In this document: piece by piece, positions 22,420 to 62,786 of the stretch
Position numbering within the stretch: the first letter of the stretch is position 1
Layout of the letters: each line of letters opens with the position of its first letter
Assembly (NCBI GenBank): GCA_039621445.1
Contig: CP154956.1
Location: forward strand, 44,092,281-44,156,280
Direction of reading: 5' to 3'
Length of the DNA stretch: 64,000 bases
Source of the DNA: Euglena gracilis
Lineage: Eukaryota > Euglenida > Euglenophyceae > Euglenales
Notes under the pieces: generated by a model
Seen by the model: the letters and a program-made list of their open reading frames with translations, nothing else
Told to the model about the DNA's origin: nothing
The model's database searches: none
Translations under genes and position numbers: made by a program

Positions 22420-24180
22420 TTTTGATGGTTGGGGGTGAAATTTTCATGGGTGAAGTTTTGCTCCTTTCCTCTCAAAATGGTCATTTTGAGGTTGATGCTT
22501 CATGGAATTTTATCGAAATTTCCGAAAGCTTGCCCAAAATGTCATTTTGGCCATTTTTGGCCAAAAAGTGCTGTCTTGGTGAACCTCATCCGATGGGTTA
22601 GGCGGGGGGGGGAGTCCGCGACTCCCCGGTGAACTTTCAAACGGTTAACTTCACCATAGGAGGCTAGGCACAGCGGGGGGGGGGGGGGGGGTGGGGGGGG
22701 GGGGGGGGGGGGGGCGGGCGCCCGGGGGGCGGAGGGTGGGGGGGGGGGGGGGGGGGGCAGGTGGGGGTCCCGGACCCCCCCCGAGCGGCGCGCCTAGCCT
22801 CCATAGGGGGGGGGAGGGGGGTCAAAATGACAAAAGTCTACTGCCTGATCTCCAGGGGGGATTGGACCCCGTCGAAAGAGGGGGGTTGGGTGGGTGGGTC
22901 CGCCCCCCCCCCAAGAAGGTCCAGCCTCACGTTTCCGTTGTGCATCTTTGCGAATGGCCAAGTTATCCACATCAGTCCGATGTTTCTTCCACCAGGGCTG
23001 AACGGGATTCCCCCTCTCGTTTTTTTTCCAGTTTTCGGCTCATAAAATTCAAAGCAGTTTAATTCAACAGCTGTGTGTATTGTTATCTCACCGAATGATT
23101 TTTGAAAATCATCCTCGTATCTATCTCCCCTCTCACAGGGGATGGGGGACTATGTTGGGTGGTTCCCCCCCCAGCCCAGTGGTTTGTTGGAGTCACCACA
23201 AAAAAATCCCGCTTTGCAGCCCTGCCAACCACCGTTTATTCCGATTCAACCTGAATTCGCCACAATCAACGCCCACTAAAAAACAGTCCAGCGATGGAAC
23301 ATTTTTCGATGTTTGGAGGCTGTTTTTGTGCACAGAAATGGGGAAACGGGTTGTCAAAGAAAGGTTTACGTTTTTTCTGGCGTTGAAAAAAATGAGGGGC
23401 GAGACAGGTTTGTTTTTTTTCAGTCGTGGACCCCCGGGGGGAGGGGGGGTGCGGTGTACTTTTCGGCCCCCCCAAAAATGCTATTAATGCGATTTTTCAG
23501 CCATTCTTTGTGGGTTACCCAGGCGGGGCGGATTGGTAGCGGAGAACCAACCCCGGCATAAAAAAACCAGTGACATAAGGGCAGACAGCGAAGATCCTGA
23601 AGACAAAGATAAAAAAAAATATGCGGAAAAAAGAGCGACCGGATTTAATTCCCCGATTGGCGGGGGCTCACCGGTTTAATTCCTTACGTATTTAATGTAC
23701 TTGCGGTTTTCACCCGGGCCTGTATGTTACAAAAATAATACAATGCAGCAGTTACAAACAACTTTTACCTGCCTTCCTTGTCCTTCCTAAGTCATCGGAA
23801 TTCTCCTGCTTCTCTGTTCTTCAGTTTCTCTCAATTCACCTGATGAAAATACATGCATCCAAACACACAACTGCACTATTCACCCCCAGCTTTTAACAAT
23901 GCACAGAGTCAATGTGTGTCAACTGTGGTGTGAGATGTTGGCCACGAATGATGGTACAGAAAATACCCACAGAAAGAGGAAAATATGAACAGGTTTTGAC
24001 AGAACGTTGCATTGAAAGACCATTTGATGCCACATATGCATGCCAACATTTGATGGAACAGCCACAGACTTTTCATCAAAAAAAATTTTCCCAGGCTAAC
24101 AGTGGAAAGGTCAACACACCCGACTTTCATTGGAAATGAGCAATTCAGCAGAACAAGCGACAGGGAGCATACCCAGGGGT
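22420..24180. other. Accessory DNA, no supported gene
   Basis: Contains a G-homopolymer block (22,675-22,770) and a possible hAT left end at 23,404 (CAGGTTTGTTTTTTTTCAG) without a recognised partner. No protein family is recognisable. Confidence 0.4.
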
Positions 24181-25208
24181 GCCACAAGGGGGGGTCGGGG
24201 GGGGCGGCCGCCCCCCCCGAGATTTTGGGAAGAAACTTTTTTTCACTTCACAAAAATGTGTTGTAGTTATGAACCAAAGTTTTGTCCAAATTTATAAGTG
24301 AAAAGGAAAATTATTGATTTTCACACCAGTTTTGCACAATCTCTGAAGGGAAAACCGCAACCGGGTTTTGGGAGGGGGCATGAAATTTTCAAGACAAAAA
24401 TGTTTTTTGTTTGACATAATGGCAGGCCCCTGCGGAAGTTTCAAGAACCAACGGCATTCAAGGACCAACGGCAAATAGGCAAAATTTCCTTTATTAACAG
24501 CATTTTTGGGAGATGACAAACATACGTGTCACGTTCAAAACGTGCCTAAGTTTGGTTTTAGGGGTTTGGCTTCTCCGGTGAACTTCACCAAAAGGCCATT
24601 TTTTGACCGAAAAAAATAAAAAAAATGTCATTTTTGCAACTTTTTATGAAATTTTATGTGAAGTCTCGGTGCCTTCGGCGCCGTGGTCCCCGCCCCTCCC
24701 CCTCCCCTTGACTCTTGGACAACACACAACTTTTGTTGCAAAATAGCGGTGAGGGACGCCGGTTCCGTCGTGAACACGGCATCAGAGACGCCTGTTCTGC
24801 CCTTCGCGCCTTTTCTGATATATATTTTAGGTGTATTTTAACACTTTGTTGAAAGGAAAACCATTACCGTCTGGCTGCCCTTCGGGCAGCACTGAAATTT
24901 AACATTTTAGCTCCCTTGTCCCCAGCCCACATTGGTCTTTGGGTTTGGGATAACTTTTTTAAAAAAGTGGAGGAAAACCCTGCATGCACGACCCATCCCC
25001 AAGTCCGGCGCACCCACGCTCCCCAGGGGTCCAATCTTAAAAAGAATTTCATGTGACAATTTCACCTTTCTATACAGAAAAAATGGCCACCGTTTCGCCG
25101 CTCTGCGGGTGGCACGGGGTAAAAACCTTTGCTTTTCTTCGATAAAAATTGAGGTGATTGTGAACGTTTTGTGGTTCTGCAAATTTTCTTGGGATAACAA
25201 ACACGTTA

Positions 25209-25416
25209 CCACTCCCCCCCCCTTATTTGACCCCCCCCTTAACTGAGCATTTGGGGCCGGGGAGGAAATTTGTTTAGGCGCCGAAGGCGCCGAAATTTTT
25301 TTTTGCCCTCTCGCAAAGCCAAATTTTCGACCCCCCTTCTTTGACCCCCCCCCTTATTTGAGCATTTAGGGGGTCCCTTAGCCCGTGGGTGTGCTCAAAT
25401 AAGGGGGGGGGGGTGG
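25209..25416. mobile_element. TA-flanked C-tract element (TTATTTGA type)
   Basis: TA at 25,207-25,208 and 25,417-25,418 bound CCACTCCCCC... and ...GGGGGGTGG. C-runs lead into CTTATTTGA four times and the inverse TCAAATAAGG closes the right end. It carries a GGCGCCGAAGGCGCC hairpin. Confidence 0.6.
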
Positions 25417-25683
25417 TACCGTCTTGCCGCCCTTCGGGTAACAGCTTGCGGTTCAATATGTCGGCCTTCGGCGTTCGGCGGAATGTTCGCCCCCCCCGAG
25501 AAAAAATTGATCCGGCACCTATGAGCATACCTTAACTGTGAATTTGTGCATCATAAAACTGGTACAGACAGCATAATCCCCATGTGTTCAAATTCACTCA
25601 ATTTGGAATAGTAACCAGTGTTTATGAAGTTGAACTCCACTGCCACCATTTTGAAGCCTGGGCATCTGGGGAGAAGATAATTC

Positions 25684-25745
25684 AGGTCGCGAAATCCTAA
25701 TTTCGCGATTTTTGAAATTTCCGGAAATTTCTAATTTCCGGGAAA
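25684..25745. repeat. Cluster of short palindromes
   Basis: TCGCGAAATCCTAATTTCGCGA, GAAATTTCCGGAAATTTC and CCGGAAATTTCTAATTTCCGG lie side by side. Similar GCGATTTTTGTAAATCGC stands at about 21,731. Confidence 0.8.
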
Positions 25746-25846
25746 AAATATATTTCGGAATTTTGCCCATTTGGACATGGAGGGTAAGTTGAATAACCCC
25801 CCCTAATTTCACATGTGCCATATAGAGGGGGGGGGGTCACATTATA

Positions 25847-26017
25847 CCCCCCCCCCTTATTGTCCCCCCCCCCTTATTGTCCCTGGGCCCCGGCCGACGG
25901 GGGATTTTTTGGCCCGGCCAATGAAATTTCCTTTGGTACCCCCTTATTGTCCCCCCCCCTTATTGTCCGGTCGGGCCTCCCGGGGAGAGGTCGGTGGGAC
26001 AATAAGGGGGGGGGTGG
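25847..26017. mobile_element. TA-flanked C-tract element (TTATTGTCC type)
   Basis: TA at 25,845-25,846 and 26,018-26,019. C-runs lead into CTTATTGTCC four times; the right end is GGACAATAAGGGG...GGTGG in inverse. Its core is the inverted homologue of 14,833-15,000. Confidence 0.6.
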
Positions 26018-26515
26018 TAGCTGAATTCTGTGTCCATCTGTCGAAAGCCCTTGAGAAGAGCTTTCAATTGATGGGCAACATGGCATTAGAAGTGTGAAAT
26101 CAACCAATTTTGATTGGCAACCATTTCAGACCAAAGTCGCCCAAAAGTGTCCCAAGCACGGGTTTTTGAGCCGAAATTGGCTGTGATTCCTTAGAAACCG
26201 GTTCGGGCGTGAAGCCGAAGCCCCCCCCCCAGAAACGGTTTCAAAAACTGTGTCCCAGGCACCAGCTTCAGCCCGAACCAGCGTATGGGACACAATTCTC
26301 AGTCTAAAGGAGGGGTCCACTAGCTTGCCATTTTGCTGACACCCCCCCTCAATAAAAAATCGGTTCTTCGCGCTGGTCACTAGAAAAAATCTGCCAGAAT
26401 TTCCGCTGGCCAAATTTGGACAAGCTGCAGTCAAGCCTCCGGGGGGGGGGGGGTTATTCAGCTTTTTTCGAGCGTTCACAGAAGTCTCTGTTTCTTTTTT
26501 CATTTGCAGGACAAA

Positions 26516-26729
26516 ATGGCCCCAGATGTCGCTAGGAAGCGGCAAAGGGTAGCAAATGGAGGTGTGTTTTTTTATTATTATTTTTGAATGCGGAATTATT
26601 TTTACAGATACAACGCGCATCTCCAATGTGAATGCCTTGTTTCCCAATGGAGATGATTGCATTGACCTTGAGGTGTGCCCCCCTGCACAAAAAGTATCAG
26701 ACATTTTTGATATTTGGGGCTTCTGTTGA
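26516..26729 (+). CDS. Small spliced ORF, unknown (two exons)
   Basis: After an acceptor-like TTTTTTCATTTGCAG, an ATG at 26,516 opens MAPDVARKRQRVANG. A 46-nt GT-AG intron (26,562-26,607) can be removed to continue DTTRISNVNALFPNGDDCIDLE and on to TGA at 26,727-26,729. The product would have 55 residues, with a basic start and acidic middle. It could be the 5' end of a longer gene if a further donor is used at 26,674 (GAG|GTGTGC). No family is recognised. Confidence 0.35.
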
Positions 26730-28840
26730 ATGCCAAAGGAAGCTTTTTGTATGAAAATTTGCATAAATTATTTCAAGAAAATTGCAACACCATGTCTTTG
26801 AATTGCTTTATTTTTGATCCACCCAACCCAATGATTTTTTGGCCTGCAGGTTGGGGGGAATAAGGGTAGCAGGGGAACACAAGCATGCTTTTTTTGCTTT
26901 CCTTTTTTCCTTTTTTTTTTTGCATTTTTCAATTTTGGAAAAGTTTGTGTTTTTGTAGGTTTTTTGTGTTTTTCTTTCTGACGACTTTTTCAATTTTTGC
27001 TGGAAGTTCCTCTGCACTCTTAAAAGATCCTCATTTTGACCCCGGTTTTCCTCTAAGACCACATTTGGTTTCTGAATTGCAGTTTTTATGCAAAATGACA
27101 AATTTTCCCCAGTGGAGGTGGAAGTTGAGAAGTCCTCTCCAGCAGAAAGTGTACATCCCGGGCAGCTCCCGAAGGTTTTCACAGCAGTTTGTGTTTTTTT
27201 TTGTGTCTCTTTGTGTTTTGTTGTGTTTCTTTTTGCTTTTTTTTGCATCGCATTTTTTGATATTCCATGTTTTGTTCCAAGGCACCGGGGGGCAGTCAAA
27301 GTTAACATTCTTTTCTCAGTGATTTTTCGATTTTTGCTGGAATATTTTTTGATTTTGATTTGAAGCATTCTTCGTTTCTGGCCCAATTTTCCCATGAAAC
27401 CATTGTTTTCTATTTTTTTTGTAATTTTGCTTTTCTTGGTCAAATATTTTTTATGTGATGAAAAAAATTTCCCGACGAAGGTGGTGTTTTCAAAGGATTT
27501 ACATGCAGCTTGAGTTTTGTGTTTTTTTTTGTGTTTTTTTTTTGTGTAGCGTTTTTCGAGGTCTGTGTTTTGCCCCCGCCCCCTGGACAGAATCGATCCG
27601 GCATTTGTGGCTTTTTCCTGTTAAGTTGCTGTATTTCAGACACTCCAACAAATGACAAGGAGTCAAATGGAACAGCGTGACCGACAAGCCAAGTCAATAA
27701 AGAGAAAAAGTATGTGTGTTTTTTGTTGTTGTCAGCCCCAGTTCACAGTTCGTTGGAGTTGAGACATGTCATGACAAGTGAAGTGCAGTGCAGTGGCAGT
27801 AGCACGATGTTGGCCATGCAGTGCTTTGGGCTAATGCACAAAGAGGAATCCGCAGTGCAGTGTCTGTGTCAGTGCCAATAATGCAGCTCGAGAGGAAGGT
27901 TTGAAATTGTCAAAAAACTTCACAAAAGATGTTTCCTTGTGCTCATCTTTTTTTTTTGCTGATGATAAACGACAACAAAACGATGATAAATTGAATAAAA
28001 ACTTGCAAAAACAACGCAAACAAATGGGGGAAAATGTGATTTCCCTGTTGCCGTTTCATTGGGAGGAGGGGTAACAGAGGTAATGTGAAAAACAGGTGAG
28101 CTCTCATTTTTGTTCCAGCATTTTTCACACTTTTCATCATTATTCCCCCAATATATCAAAAAGTTTTCAAAAAGTTTTTTATCAGGGAAACTGTGAACAC
28201 AAAATAAACAAATTGAAAATTATTTTGTAATAAAAGATAACCCAGAAATTCAGGGTTCTCTCCACCAAATCTCACAATTGGCGTTTTCATACATGGTCCT
28301 CCCAAACCAACAGTTTATCCAAAGTCGGGGTTGGATGGAGGTTGACCCCCTTTATGAATGTCAAACCACTAAGCGTCGCTTCCCAAACGTGTGGGGCTCC
28401 CAGTGAATAGTGAACATTTTGCATTCAGGGGCAAAAATAAACACAAATGCAAATGAACGCAAGTGGGAGGAAAGTTACTTCAGGAATTCCTCAAAATGTA
28501 CGCTTTTCTGCTGGAGAGGACTCCACAAAATTGCACCTCCTCCAGGAAGAATGTTTGTGAGGGCAAAGCCGGGGATGATTAATGAGGGGGGTGATTAACT
28601 CGGGGAGGGCACGGTACGTTGAATTTTTGAATATTTGATTGGCTTCCTAATTTATTTTTGCATAATTTCTAATTCAATTCAAAATACTGATCTTGTGCCT
28701 TGGGGCCTTGCAGAGGGTTTAGGAAGATGTTTGTGCTTTCTGATGACCAGACTGGATTTAACTCAACATAAATAAGCAAATCCTCAAAAGCATGATGCAA
28801 AAAAAATGAAAAATTAGAGCAAAAAAGAAAATCGCAAACA
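26730..28840. other. T-rich non-coding DNA
   Basis: Low-complexity T-runs with GTGTTTTT words near 26,890-27,600. No convincing exons or RNA genes on either strand. Confidence 0.5.
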
Positions 28841-28846
28841 CATATG

Positions 28847-29656
28847 GCATAAAGTGGAGCCCCCACACTTAAGTGTGGGGTACTGTGGGGGGTATGTGTG
28901 GGGGGGTGTGGGGGGGTGTGGGGTAGTGTGGGGGGGTGTGGGGGGGGTGTGGGGGGTGGGTGGGGGGGTGTCTGGGGGGTATGTGTGGGGGGGTGTGTGG
29001 GGGGGGCGTGTGGGGGGGGGTGTGAGTTGGTGCCAAATCTGAGGAAAGTGGATTTTCTTCCCCTTGCCTTGCACACACAAGGGGGTGATGTTATTTTGGT
29101 TCCGGGGGGGGGGGGGGGGGGCCGGGCCGCGGCCAAAGGCCGCGGCGCGACGAGGCCGAAGGTCGAGTAAGTCAAAAAAATGACACCCGAACAGTTGCGC
29201 ACAGTCAACTTGGGTTTCAAAAAGAATCAGGCTGTTGCTCACCCATGGTACTGTAAACCAACAAAGTGGATTTTCTTTCTCTTGCCTTGCACACACAAGG
29301 GGATGATGTTATTTTGGTTCTGGGGGGGTCCGAGGGGGGGGGCGGCCCCCCCCCCCCCCGGGCCGCGGCGCGACGAGGCCGAAGGCCGAGTAAGTCAAAA
29401 AAATGACACCCGAACAATTGCGCACAGTCAACATGAGTGTGGGTGGGGGTGTGTGGGGGTGTGTGGGGGGGTGTGTGTGTGTGTGTGTGGGGGGGTGTGT
29501 GTGTGGGTGTGGGGGTGTGTGGGGGTGGGGGGGTGGGTGGGGGGGGGGGTGGGTGGGGGGGGGGGGGGTGTGGGGGTGGGGGTGGGGGGGGTGTGGGGGG
29601 GGTGTGGGGGGGTGTGGGGTGCTGTGGGGTACTGTGGGGGCTCCACTTTATGCCAT
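28847..29656. mobile_element. Inverted-repeat element filled with GGGTGT satellite
   Basis: GGCATAAAGTGGAGCCCCCA at the left is mirrored by TGGGGGCTCCACTTTATGCC at the right. Between them are GTGGGG repeats and two copies of a block (about 29,040-29,215 and 29,265-29,430) with CCTTGCACACACAAGG and GGCCGCGGCGCGACGAGGCC. No target duplication was found. Confidence 0.6.
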
Positions 29657-30063
29657 CACTCATCACAAATGATTGCAAAAAAATACACAGGAATCTGTTT
29701 TCATGTATTCTGGGGTTACAAAATACAATAGGGGCATTACATAGAGCTACCAGCCAAGGTGAATGTGAGTGTTCACTGACACAGCCCTGCCCACAAATTT
29801 TCTGGTGTCCCACTGTTTAATGTCCCTGTTATACAAAAAAAGCAAGATAAAATTTTCAGGTAATGACTTCCCTCAACTCCATTGCTTATGGGCAAGACTA
29901 ACTCAATGCCCCCCCCCGGGGGGGGGTCCCAGTAGTTGGACCTACTGGGGACTTCGGCCGCCCAGGTGAAACTACTAGGCCCCCTTTGCTTTTTCTGGGG
30001 AAACACACCCCACCGACGCAAACTTTTTCCGTCAGCGGGGGTATTTTGGGGTTATTTTTAGGA

Positions 30064-30108
30064 ATAGGGTTGGGTTAGGGTTAGGGATTGGGGTTAGGGT
30101 TAGGGGAG
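30064..30108. repeat. Interstitial telomere-like GGGTTA repeats
   Basis: Several near-tandem GGTTAG/GGGTTA units, with CTAACCCTAACC-like words again at 30,195-30,235. Confidence 0.65.
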
Positions 30109-30427
30109 ACTTGGCAGCTGGGCCGGATATTGGTCTAATTTGGGCCAAACTCCAGAAACAATTTTTTTAAGTGGATTTCGACCCAATTTCGACCTAACTT
30201 TTTTCCTAACCCTGATCCAAATCCTAACCCTACCCCCAAAATCAACGGAAATACGGCGAATGAGGGCGCGAAAACCAAAATTTGGAGTTGGTGAAAAAAG
30301 CGGGACCCCCGCCCCCAGGTTAAACCATATTTTTTTGCATTTTTTTTATCTTGGTGTAATTTGTATTTTTGCATGTTTTCTTCATTTTTTTTGTGTCCCC
30401 CCCATTTCTTCAAATTTTTCGACGCAG

Positions 30428-57134
<26,707 letters not shown>

Positions 57135-58921
57135 CCCCTTCCCATTCCAAGCCTCACAGACACACTGCACCTGCTGCATGCGCGTCAAGAATAGCTTACC
57201 CGACGGTAGGTTGCCGGCGTGCTGGGCGAACCTGCTCAGAGCAGTTTGTGCGCTCCCCCACGCCTCCAGCCCCCTGTGACGTTTGACGCAGATTCGCTCT
57301 TACCGCTGCGATATGCTCTTTGAGCCCAATCAACCTTCCTTGCCTGAGCTTGCAGAGGACGACTTCCGATATTGATACGATGAAAACAAATTGAAACCTC
57401 CTTCGTTTTATGTATCTGGTCGGAGGTATGGAATATGGAGTGGTTCCATTTCCGGGAAATCATTTTTTTCTTTTAATTTTCTTTAAATTTAAAGTGGGTT
57501 GGTTTGGAGACAACCCCCAGGGGTATTTTCACCAAGGGTCAGTTCAAGCTGGCTGCAGACATTTTCAGGGTTTTGGGGTGTCGACCCCACCCCCGGGAGA
57601 GGAGGTCATCCATAAGTGCCAATCAGATTTTTAAGCTGGAGGGGACCTTACCCCGGGGGGGGGGTCCAGCCAGCCAGCACTTTTCATCTCCCAGGAGTGC
57701 TGCAGCCCCCGAGGAGGTTTGCCGAAATATAGTTTGGGCCTCCCAGACTGGACTGAAAGAAATTTTAGGCGCGAAATGCCGAAAATTTTTGAAAACGAGG
57801 GTCAAAAAAATGGCTAAAATTGTCCTTTTTGGAGGGTTTTGGTTTTCACCTCCAGATTTGGCTAAAAAAAAAATGCCAACCCGGCTGGATTTGAGCTTTT
57901 TGCCTTGTTTTGGGGGTACCTGTCAGTTCAGCTGCCAGCCTGCGTTGTTTCAACAAGAAAAGCAGGAAAGGAAGTGTTTGTGAGTCTGGGAAAAACGAGT
58001 TTATGTTCTGCCAATGGTGTATGACAACTAAAGTTTTATCAATGTTGGATTTTGCAAATTTCAACCATGCGGGCTACCCAACCATGCGAGATACAGGTTG
58101 AAATACGCGGCAAAATATTTCATTCATGCGGCCATCTGTCCCATAGGATGACATTGCCTTTGGGGGCCGTTCCCACCCTTCAGCTTTTTTTGTGTTGCTT
58201 TGTGCGTTTGCACAAAGGAACACGGTTTTTATTCTGCTGGGGGTTAGGGTCCAGGTTTTCCAACTGCCAGGTATTTGCCAGCCCTCCCTCCGGGTGTGCA
58301 TTTGCATGATTGTGCACAGGTGAAACATGGGGAAAGTCCAGAAATTGCTGTTTTTGGCCCTCCAAAATACGGTGCAGAGTTGCGCAACCCCCCCCCCCCC
58401 GAGTTGACCCCCCAAAATAAGAAATTACACAAATTATGCAAAAAACCCAACCTATCCGGCGCATTTCTATGTGGCTGGAGGCCTCCACCCCTTAAATTGC
58501 CTTTTGATTGCCTTCGGCACATTTGGAGGTTTTGACATCGCCTGCATGATGTGGCCGACCTGTCACAGAGCTCAACTGAGTAACCCCCCCCCCCCCAAAT
58601 ATAAACCCCCCAGGGGGTTTGGTTTTGCCCCCCAAATACAAAGCCCCCCCCCCTTATGTGGAGCAAGACGCTGGTGTCATTCAGGGGAAAAAATAGAAAA
58701 ATTTGAGTGGATACAACATTTTTTTTTCACCAGAGATGCTCCATTTTGGATAAGAATTGCACATTTCTGCGAAAAATAGGAGGTACACAACCGAAATTTG
58801 ACATAAAATTGGTATTTGGCCACAATTGAAGGCCGAGTGATGTGTGCTCCTCTTCCTACCTAACTGCCAAAAGAGATACCTTTGCTCACCTCCTGCTCTG
58901 CTGCAGCTCTCTCAAACGCAA
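57135..58921. other. Intergenic region between helicase and P5CR genes
   Basis: Holds the 3' flank, a C/G-tract block with an AGGCGCGAAATGCCG hairpin (57,650-57,800), and a C-tract element relic with AAATATAAACCCC words (58,385-58,650). No further gene seen. The promoter of the downstream gene is not recognisable. Confidence 0.5.
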
Positions 58922-61900
58922 ATGCCCACAGTGGGATTTCTCGGCTGCGGCCAGATGGGTGAGGCTCTGGCCAAGGGGATGATCACCAGCGTATGCCCTC
59001 GTACACATTTTGGAGGTCCTCCGCGGGCATGCTTCAATGCATGTGTAACAGTGCAATGTTGCTGTGAAGCAACCCACACAGATAAAATAATTATTATACA
59101 TATGTATTTGTATAATGTGCGAAGAAAAATTTAAATATATTTATTATGAATAGTTTTTGAATTGAATTTGCTCGCAACATCCATATCTGCCACTGGTTGT
59201 CCAGGGTTTCGTGGGGAGTGCATCCGATATCTTTGCGTACGACCCCTGGCCAGAGCAGCTTGCACGCCTTCAACGGGAGCTGAAGGTGTGGCTTTGGGAC
59301 TTGAAACACAATGACGGGTGAGATCAAGGCTCTGCTGCACAAATTTGACCGTCGTCAACTTTCATAAGGTCCTTCAATCATTAAAAGCTGCTCTGTTGAT
59401 GTAAACCCCCCCAAATAATACCCCCCCCCCCGGGGTATTATTTTTTCGCCCGAAGTCCCGGCCCGAGGGGGGGGGTATTATTTGGGGGGGGGTATTATTT
59501 TCCCAAAATTTTCGAAATTTTTCGAAGTCCCGTAAAACCCAAAATAGCCCCCAAAACCCCCTTTGGGGTCATTTTTTGCACTTTCTTGTGAAATTTACCA
59601 TTTTATGGAGGTCAGATGAGCCAGAAAATTTGATTTTTTTCGTAATTTGTTGTCAGAGATTGTGGTTTTTTACCGACATTTTCAGGTCAAAAATCCGGGC
59701 CTTCGGCCCGGAACAGGGGGGGGGGTATTATTTCGGCGGCCGAAGTCGGACCCCGAGGGGCGGGGGGGGGTAAATTTCTTAAGGGGGGGGGGGGGGATTA
59801 GGTGGTAGGTATTATTTGGGGTGGGGTATTGTTTGGGGGGGGGGTATTATTTGGGGGGGGTTTACCCCCCAAAGCAACGGTGTCTCACATTGTATCGTGC
59901 ATTTGGGATTACAGCGTTCTCCTTTCAGAATATTCTGTGTCCAATCTTCCATTTACAGATGTGTTGCATTTTTCCAGTTGCAGGTGGATTTTGTCTTCAA
60001 ACCAGGGGCTGTATTCATGCAGATCCTAAAGCTCTTATATGTATTGAAGGTTCATATTTGTCTCATATTGATTGATTAATATATTTGGGTGACTTGCGAA
60101 AAATTCCCAAAGCCCTCCATCAGGTGGGTTACTGTGCACAATGTACAGGGAATGTGTGTACAACATATAGAGTGCATGCAGGTGTGGACAGATGTGTGGC
60201 AGGCATGTGATTCTTCACATGGATGCGTGCCCACCATTGGTGTGTGGCAGATCAACCTGTGCCCCAACAACCTGGAGGTTGTGGCAAACGTCGACATCGT
60301 CATTCTGGCCGTCAAGCCAAACATGGTGGCCACGGTGTGAGCCCATCCCGTTCCACAGTCCCTGCTGTGCCTGACTGATGTGACCACAGCAGGGCCAAGT
60401 GGGGCAGAAAGGTGGGACGGCGATTCTTTCCTGTCCGGCGATTCTTTCCCCAGGTTCAGCAAATGGCTTCTCAGGGTGTGCTAACTCCAGGCCAGGCTTG
60501 TGCTTAGTTGGGTGCCTACCCCACGGGGGGGGGTGTTGCTAGGGGCAGGCACCCTATAGCCAGGGGGGGGGGGAATGCGCTGCGCATTTTTCCGCATTTT
60601 TTGCGCATTCTTTTGCGCATTTTTGTCAATTTTTTGCGCATTTTTTTGCGCATTTTTTGCACATTTCCCCCCATTTTTGCACATTTTCCATTTTTTGCAC
60701 ATTTTTTTTGCGCATTTTTGCCCAATTTTGCACATTTTCCATTTTTGCACATTTTTTGCGCATTTTTTGCCCAATTTTGCACATTTTGCCATTTTTGCAC
60801 ATTTTCCACCCAAATCACATGCTCACCAAATTTTGCCCACGTTCAACTGACCCATTTCTGTAACCAACGAACCCATTTTCGCACTGTTTTTTTCACCGAA
60901 GGGACCCGCCTCAAGAGAAAACCCTTGGGGGATGAGGTGTGGGTACTCATCCAATGACGATGAGTACACTAGGGGTTTCAGAGACCCCACCTTGACATGT
61001 AACCAAGGCGGGAATCCCACTCCCCTGATCACACGTAAGGGGCACCATGGCTGACATTGTTGGTTATGGTGAACGGAGAGTGACGCCTTGGTCATGCATT
61101 CTTTGGCCAAAATGCCTTCATTTCAGCTCTTTTTGGCGATTTTGGTTTAATTTTGGGTTTATTGTTGGAAATTTTTCTAAGTCCTTTTTCCCTTAGGAAT
61201 GTCACAAACTCAGCGCATTTTTTTGCGCATTTTTTTGCGCATTTTTGGGCATTTTTGCGCATTTTTTGGGAATTTTTTCCGAGGGCCGTCCAGCGCATTC
61301 CCCCCCCCCTGCTATAGCACCCCATCCGACCCCCCGGGGGGGGGTAGGATATTTGGGGCAGGCACCCCCCCTCCGACCCATCGCCTAAGGCGCCGGGGCC
61401 CAGAAAAGGCCATTTTCAATGAAAATTCTCTGAGTCTCCCCCGGACCCCCCCAGGGGGGGGGTGTGCCTGCTAGGGGCAGGCACCCTATAGCACCCATTC
61501 CCCCCCGGTCGGTAAGCACAAGCCTCCTCCAGGCCAGCCCCAGGTTTTTGGCAGATCCCGGCAACCTCACCCAGGTGTTGAAAGAACTGCAGGGCGTGTT
61601 GTCCTCCAAGCACCTCCTGGTGTCCATCTGTGCAGGTCTTCCACCCCCAGAGCCACCCTACTGGCCCAGCCTCCTGTGCTCTGCCCCTGTGCAGTGTGGC
61701 GGGGGTCTCGTGCTGCCCCGCAGGCGTTACGCTGGCCACGCTGGTGGACTGCGCCCACGCCAGCGAGAACGGCGCACGGGTGGTGCGGGTGATGCCCAAC
61801 ACGCCATGCATGGTCAGCGTCTCCGCCTCCGCCTTCGCCCTGGGTGTGCCTCGAATGCGGGCCGGGGGAGGTCAGGAGGTGGGAAGTTACTGGAGTGACC

Positions 61901-62724
61901 CACAGCCCTCGGTTTGTTGGGGGGGGGGGGGCTGCATGTCGACGCTGGGCAGCTGTGACCGTCATGCCCAGTGCAGCCCTGTCACGCATGGCCACGTGAC
62001 AGGGCTGAACGCCTCCAAGGAGGATTCCACACTGGTGAAGGGGCTGTTCGAGAGCGTGGGCCTGGCGTTCGAGCTTGATGAGAAGCTGCTGGACGCGGTG
62101 ACCGGCCTGAGTGGCAGTGGCCCCGGTGTGGTGTGGGGCGTGGGGCCGCGACTGGAGCGGGTTTTGTTGCGGCACTGGAACTCATTGCTGACTGGCACCG
62201 ACACTTTCAACGGTTGGTGCCCGGGGGATGGGTGCCAGACCCCTGAGGTCCTCAGACAAAGACACCGATCAGACACCCCAGCTGACTGCAGGTGCTTCAA
62301 ACTGCATGCTGTGTCCATTTCCACGTGCAGCGTGCTGTGTGGCGGAATGGAACAGTCCATTGGAGGAAGGGTCTTGTCCAGCGATCAACCCCAGTGGAAA
62401 CACACTATTCCACAGCTTTGTGGTGCCAGTTGTGGTTGGCTTGGGCTCCTGAGAGTTGGGTGTGGGGTGGGCCATCCCTGTTCGGACGTGGTTGTGGCCG
62501 TTTGCAGCGTACGTCTACATGTTCATCGAGGCGCTTGCGGATGGCGGGGTCAAGGCTGGTCTCCCGCGCAACGTTGCCCAGACCTTGGTGAGTCCCGTGT
62601 TCTGCCCGTTTTTATGTCCAACTACGATGTGTCCTTTGCATGCTCTTTTTCTGCTGGCTGACTGATCCTGCGCAAGTTTTCGGTTCATGTTCCCATTTGA
62701 TCTATTTATGAAGTTGAGGCTGGG

Positions 62725-62786
<62 letters not shown>

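Noticed and set aside
60430-60492. P5CR exon at the acceptor TTTCCCCAG near 60,454
   Set aside because: [12 protein letters not shown] leads into the element, and after removal of the element the frame does not meet the VLKELQGV exon. The acceptor at 61,574 gives perfect phase and the canonical sequence.
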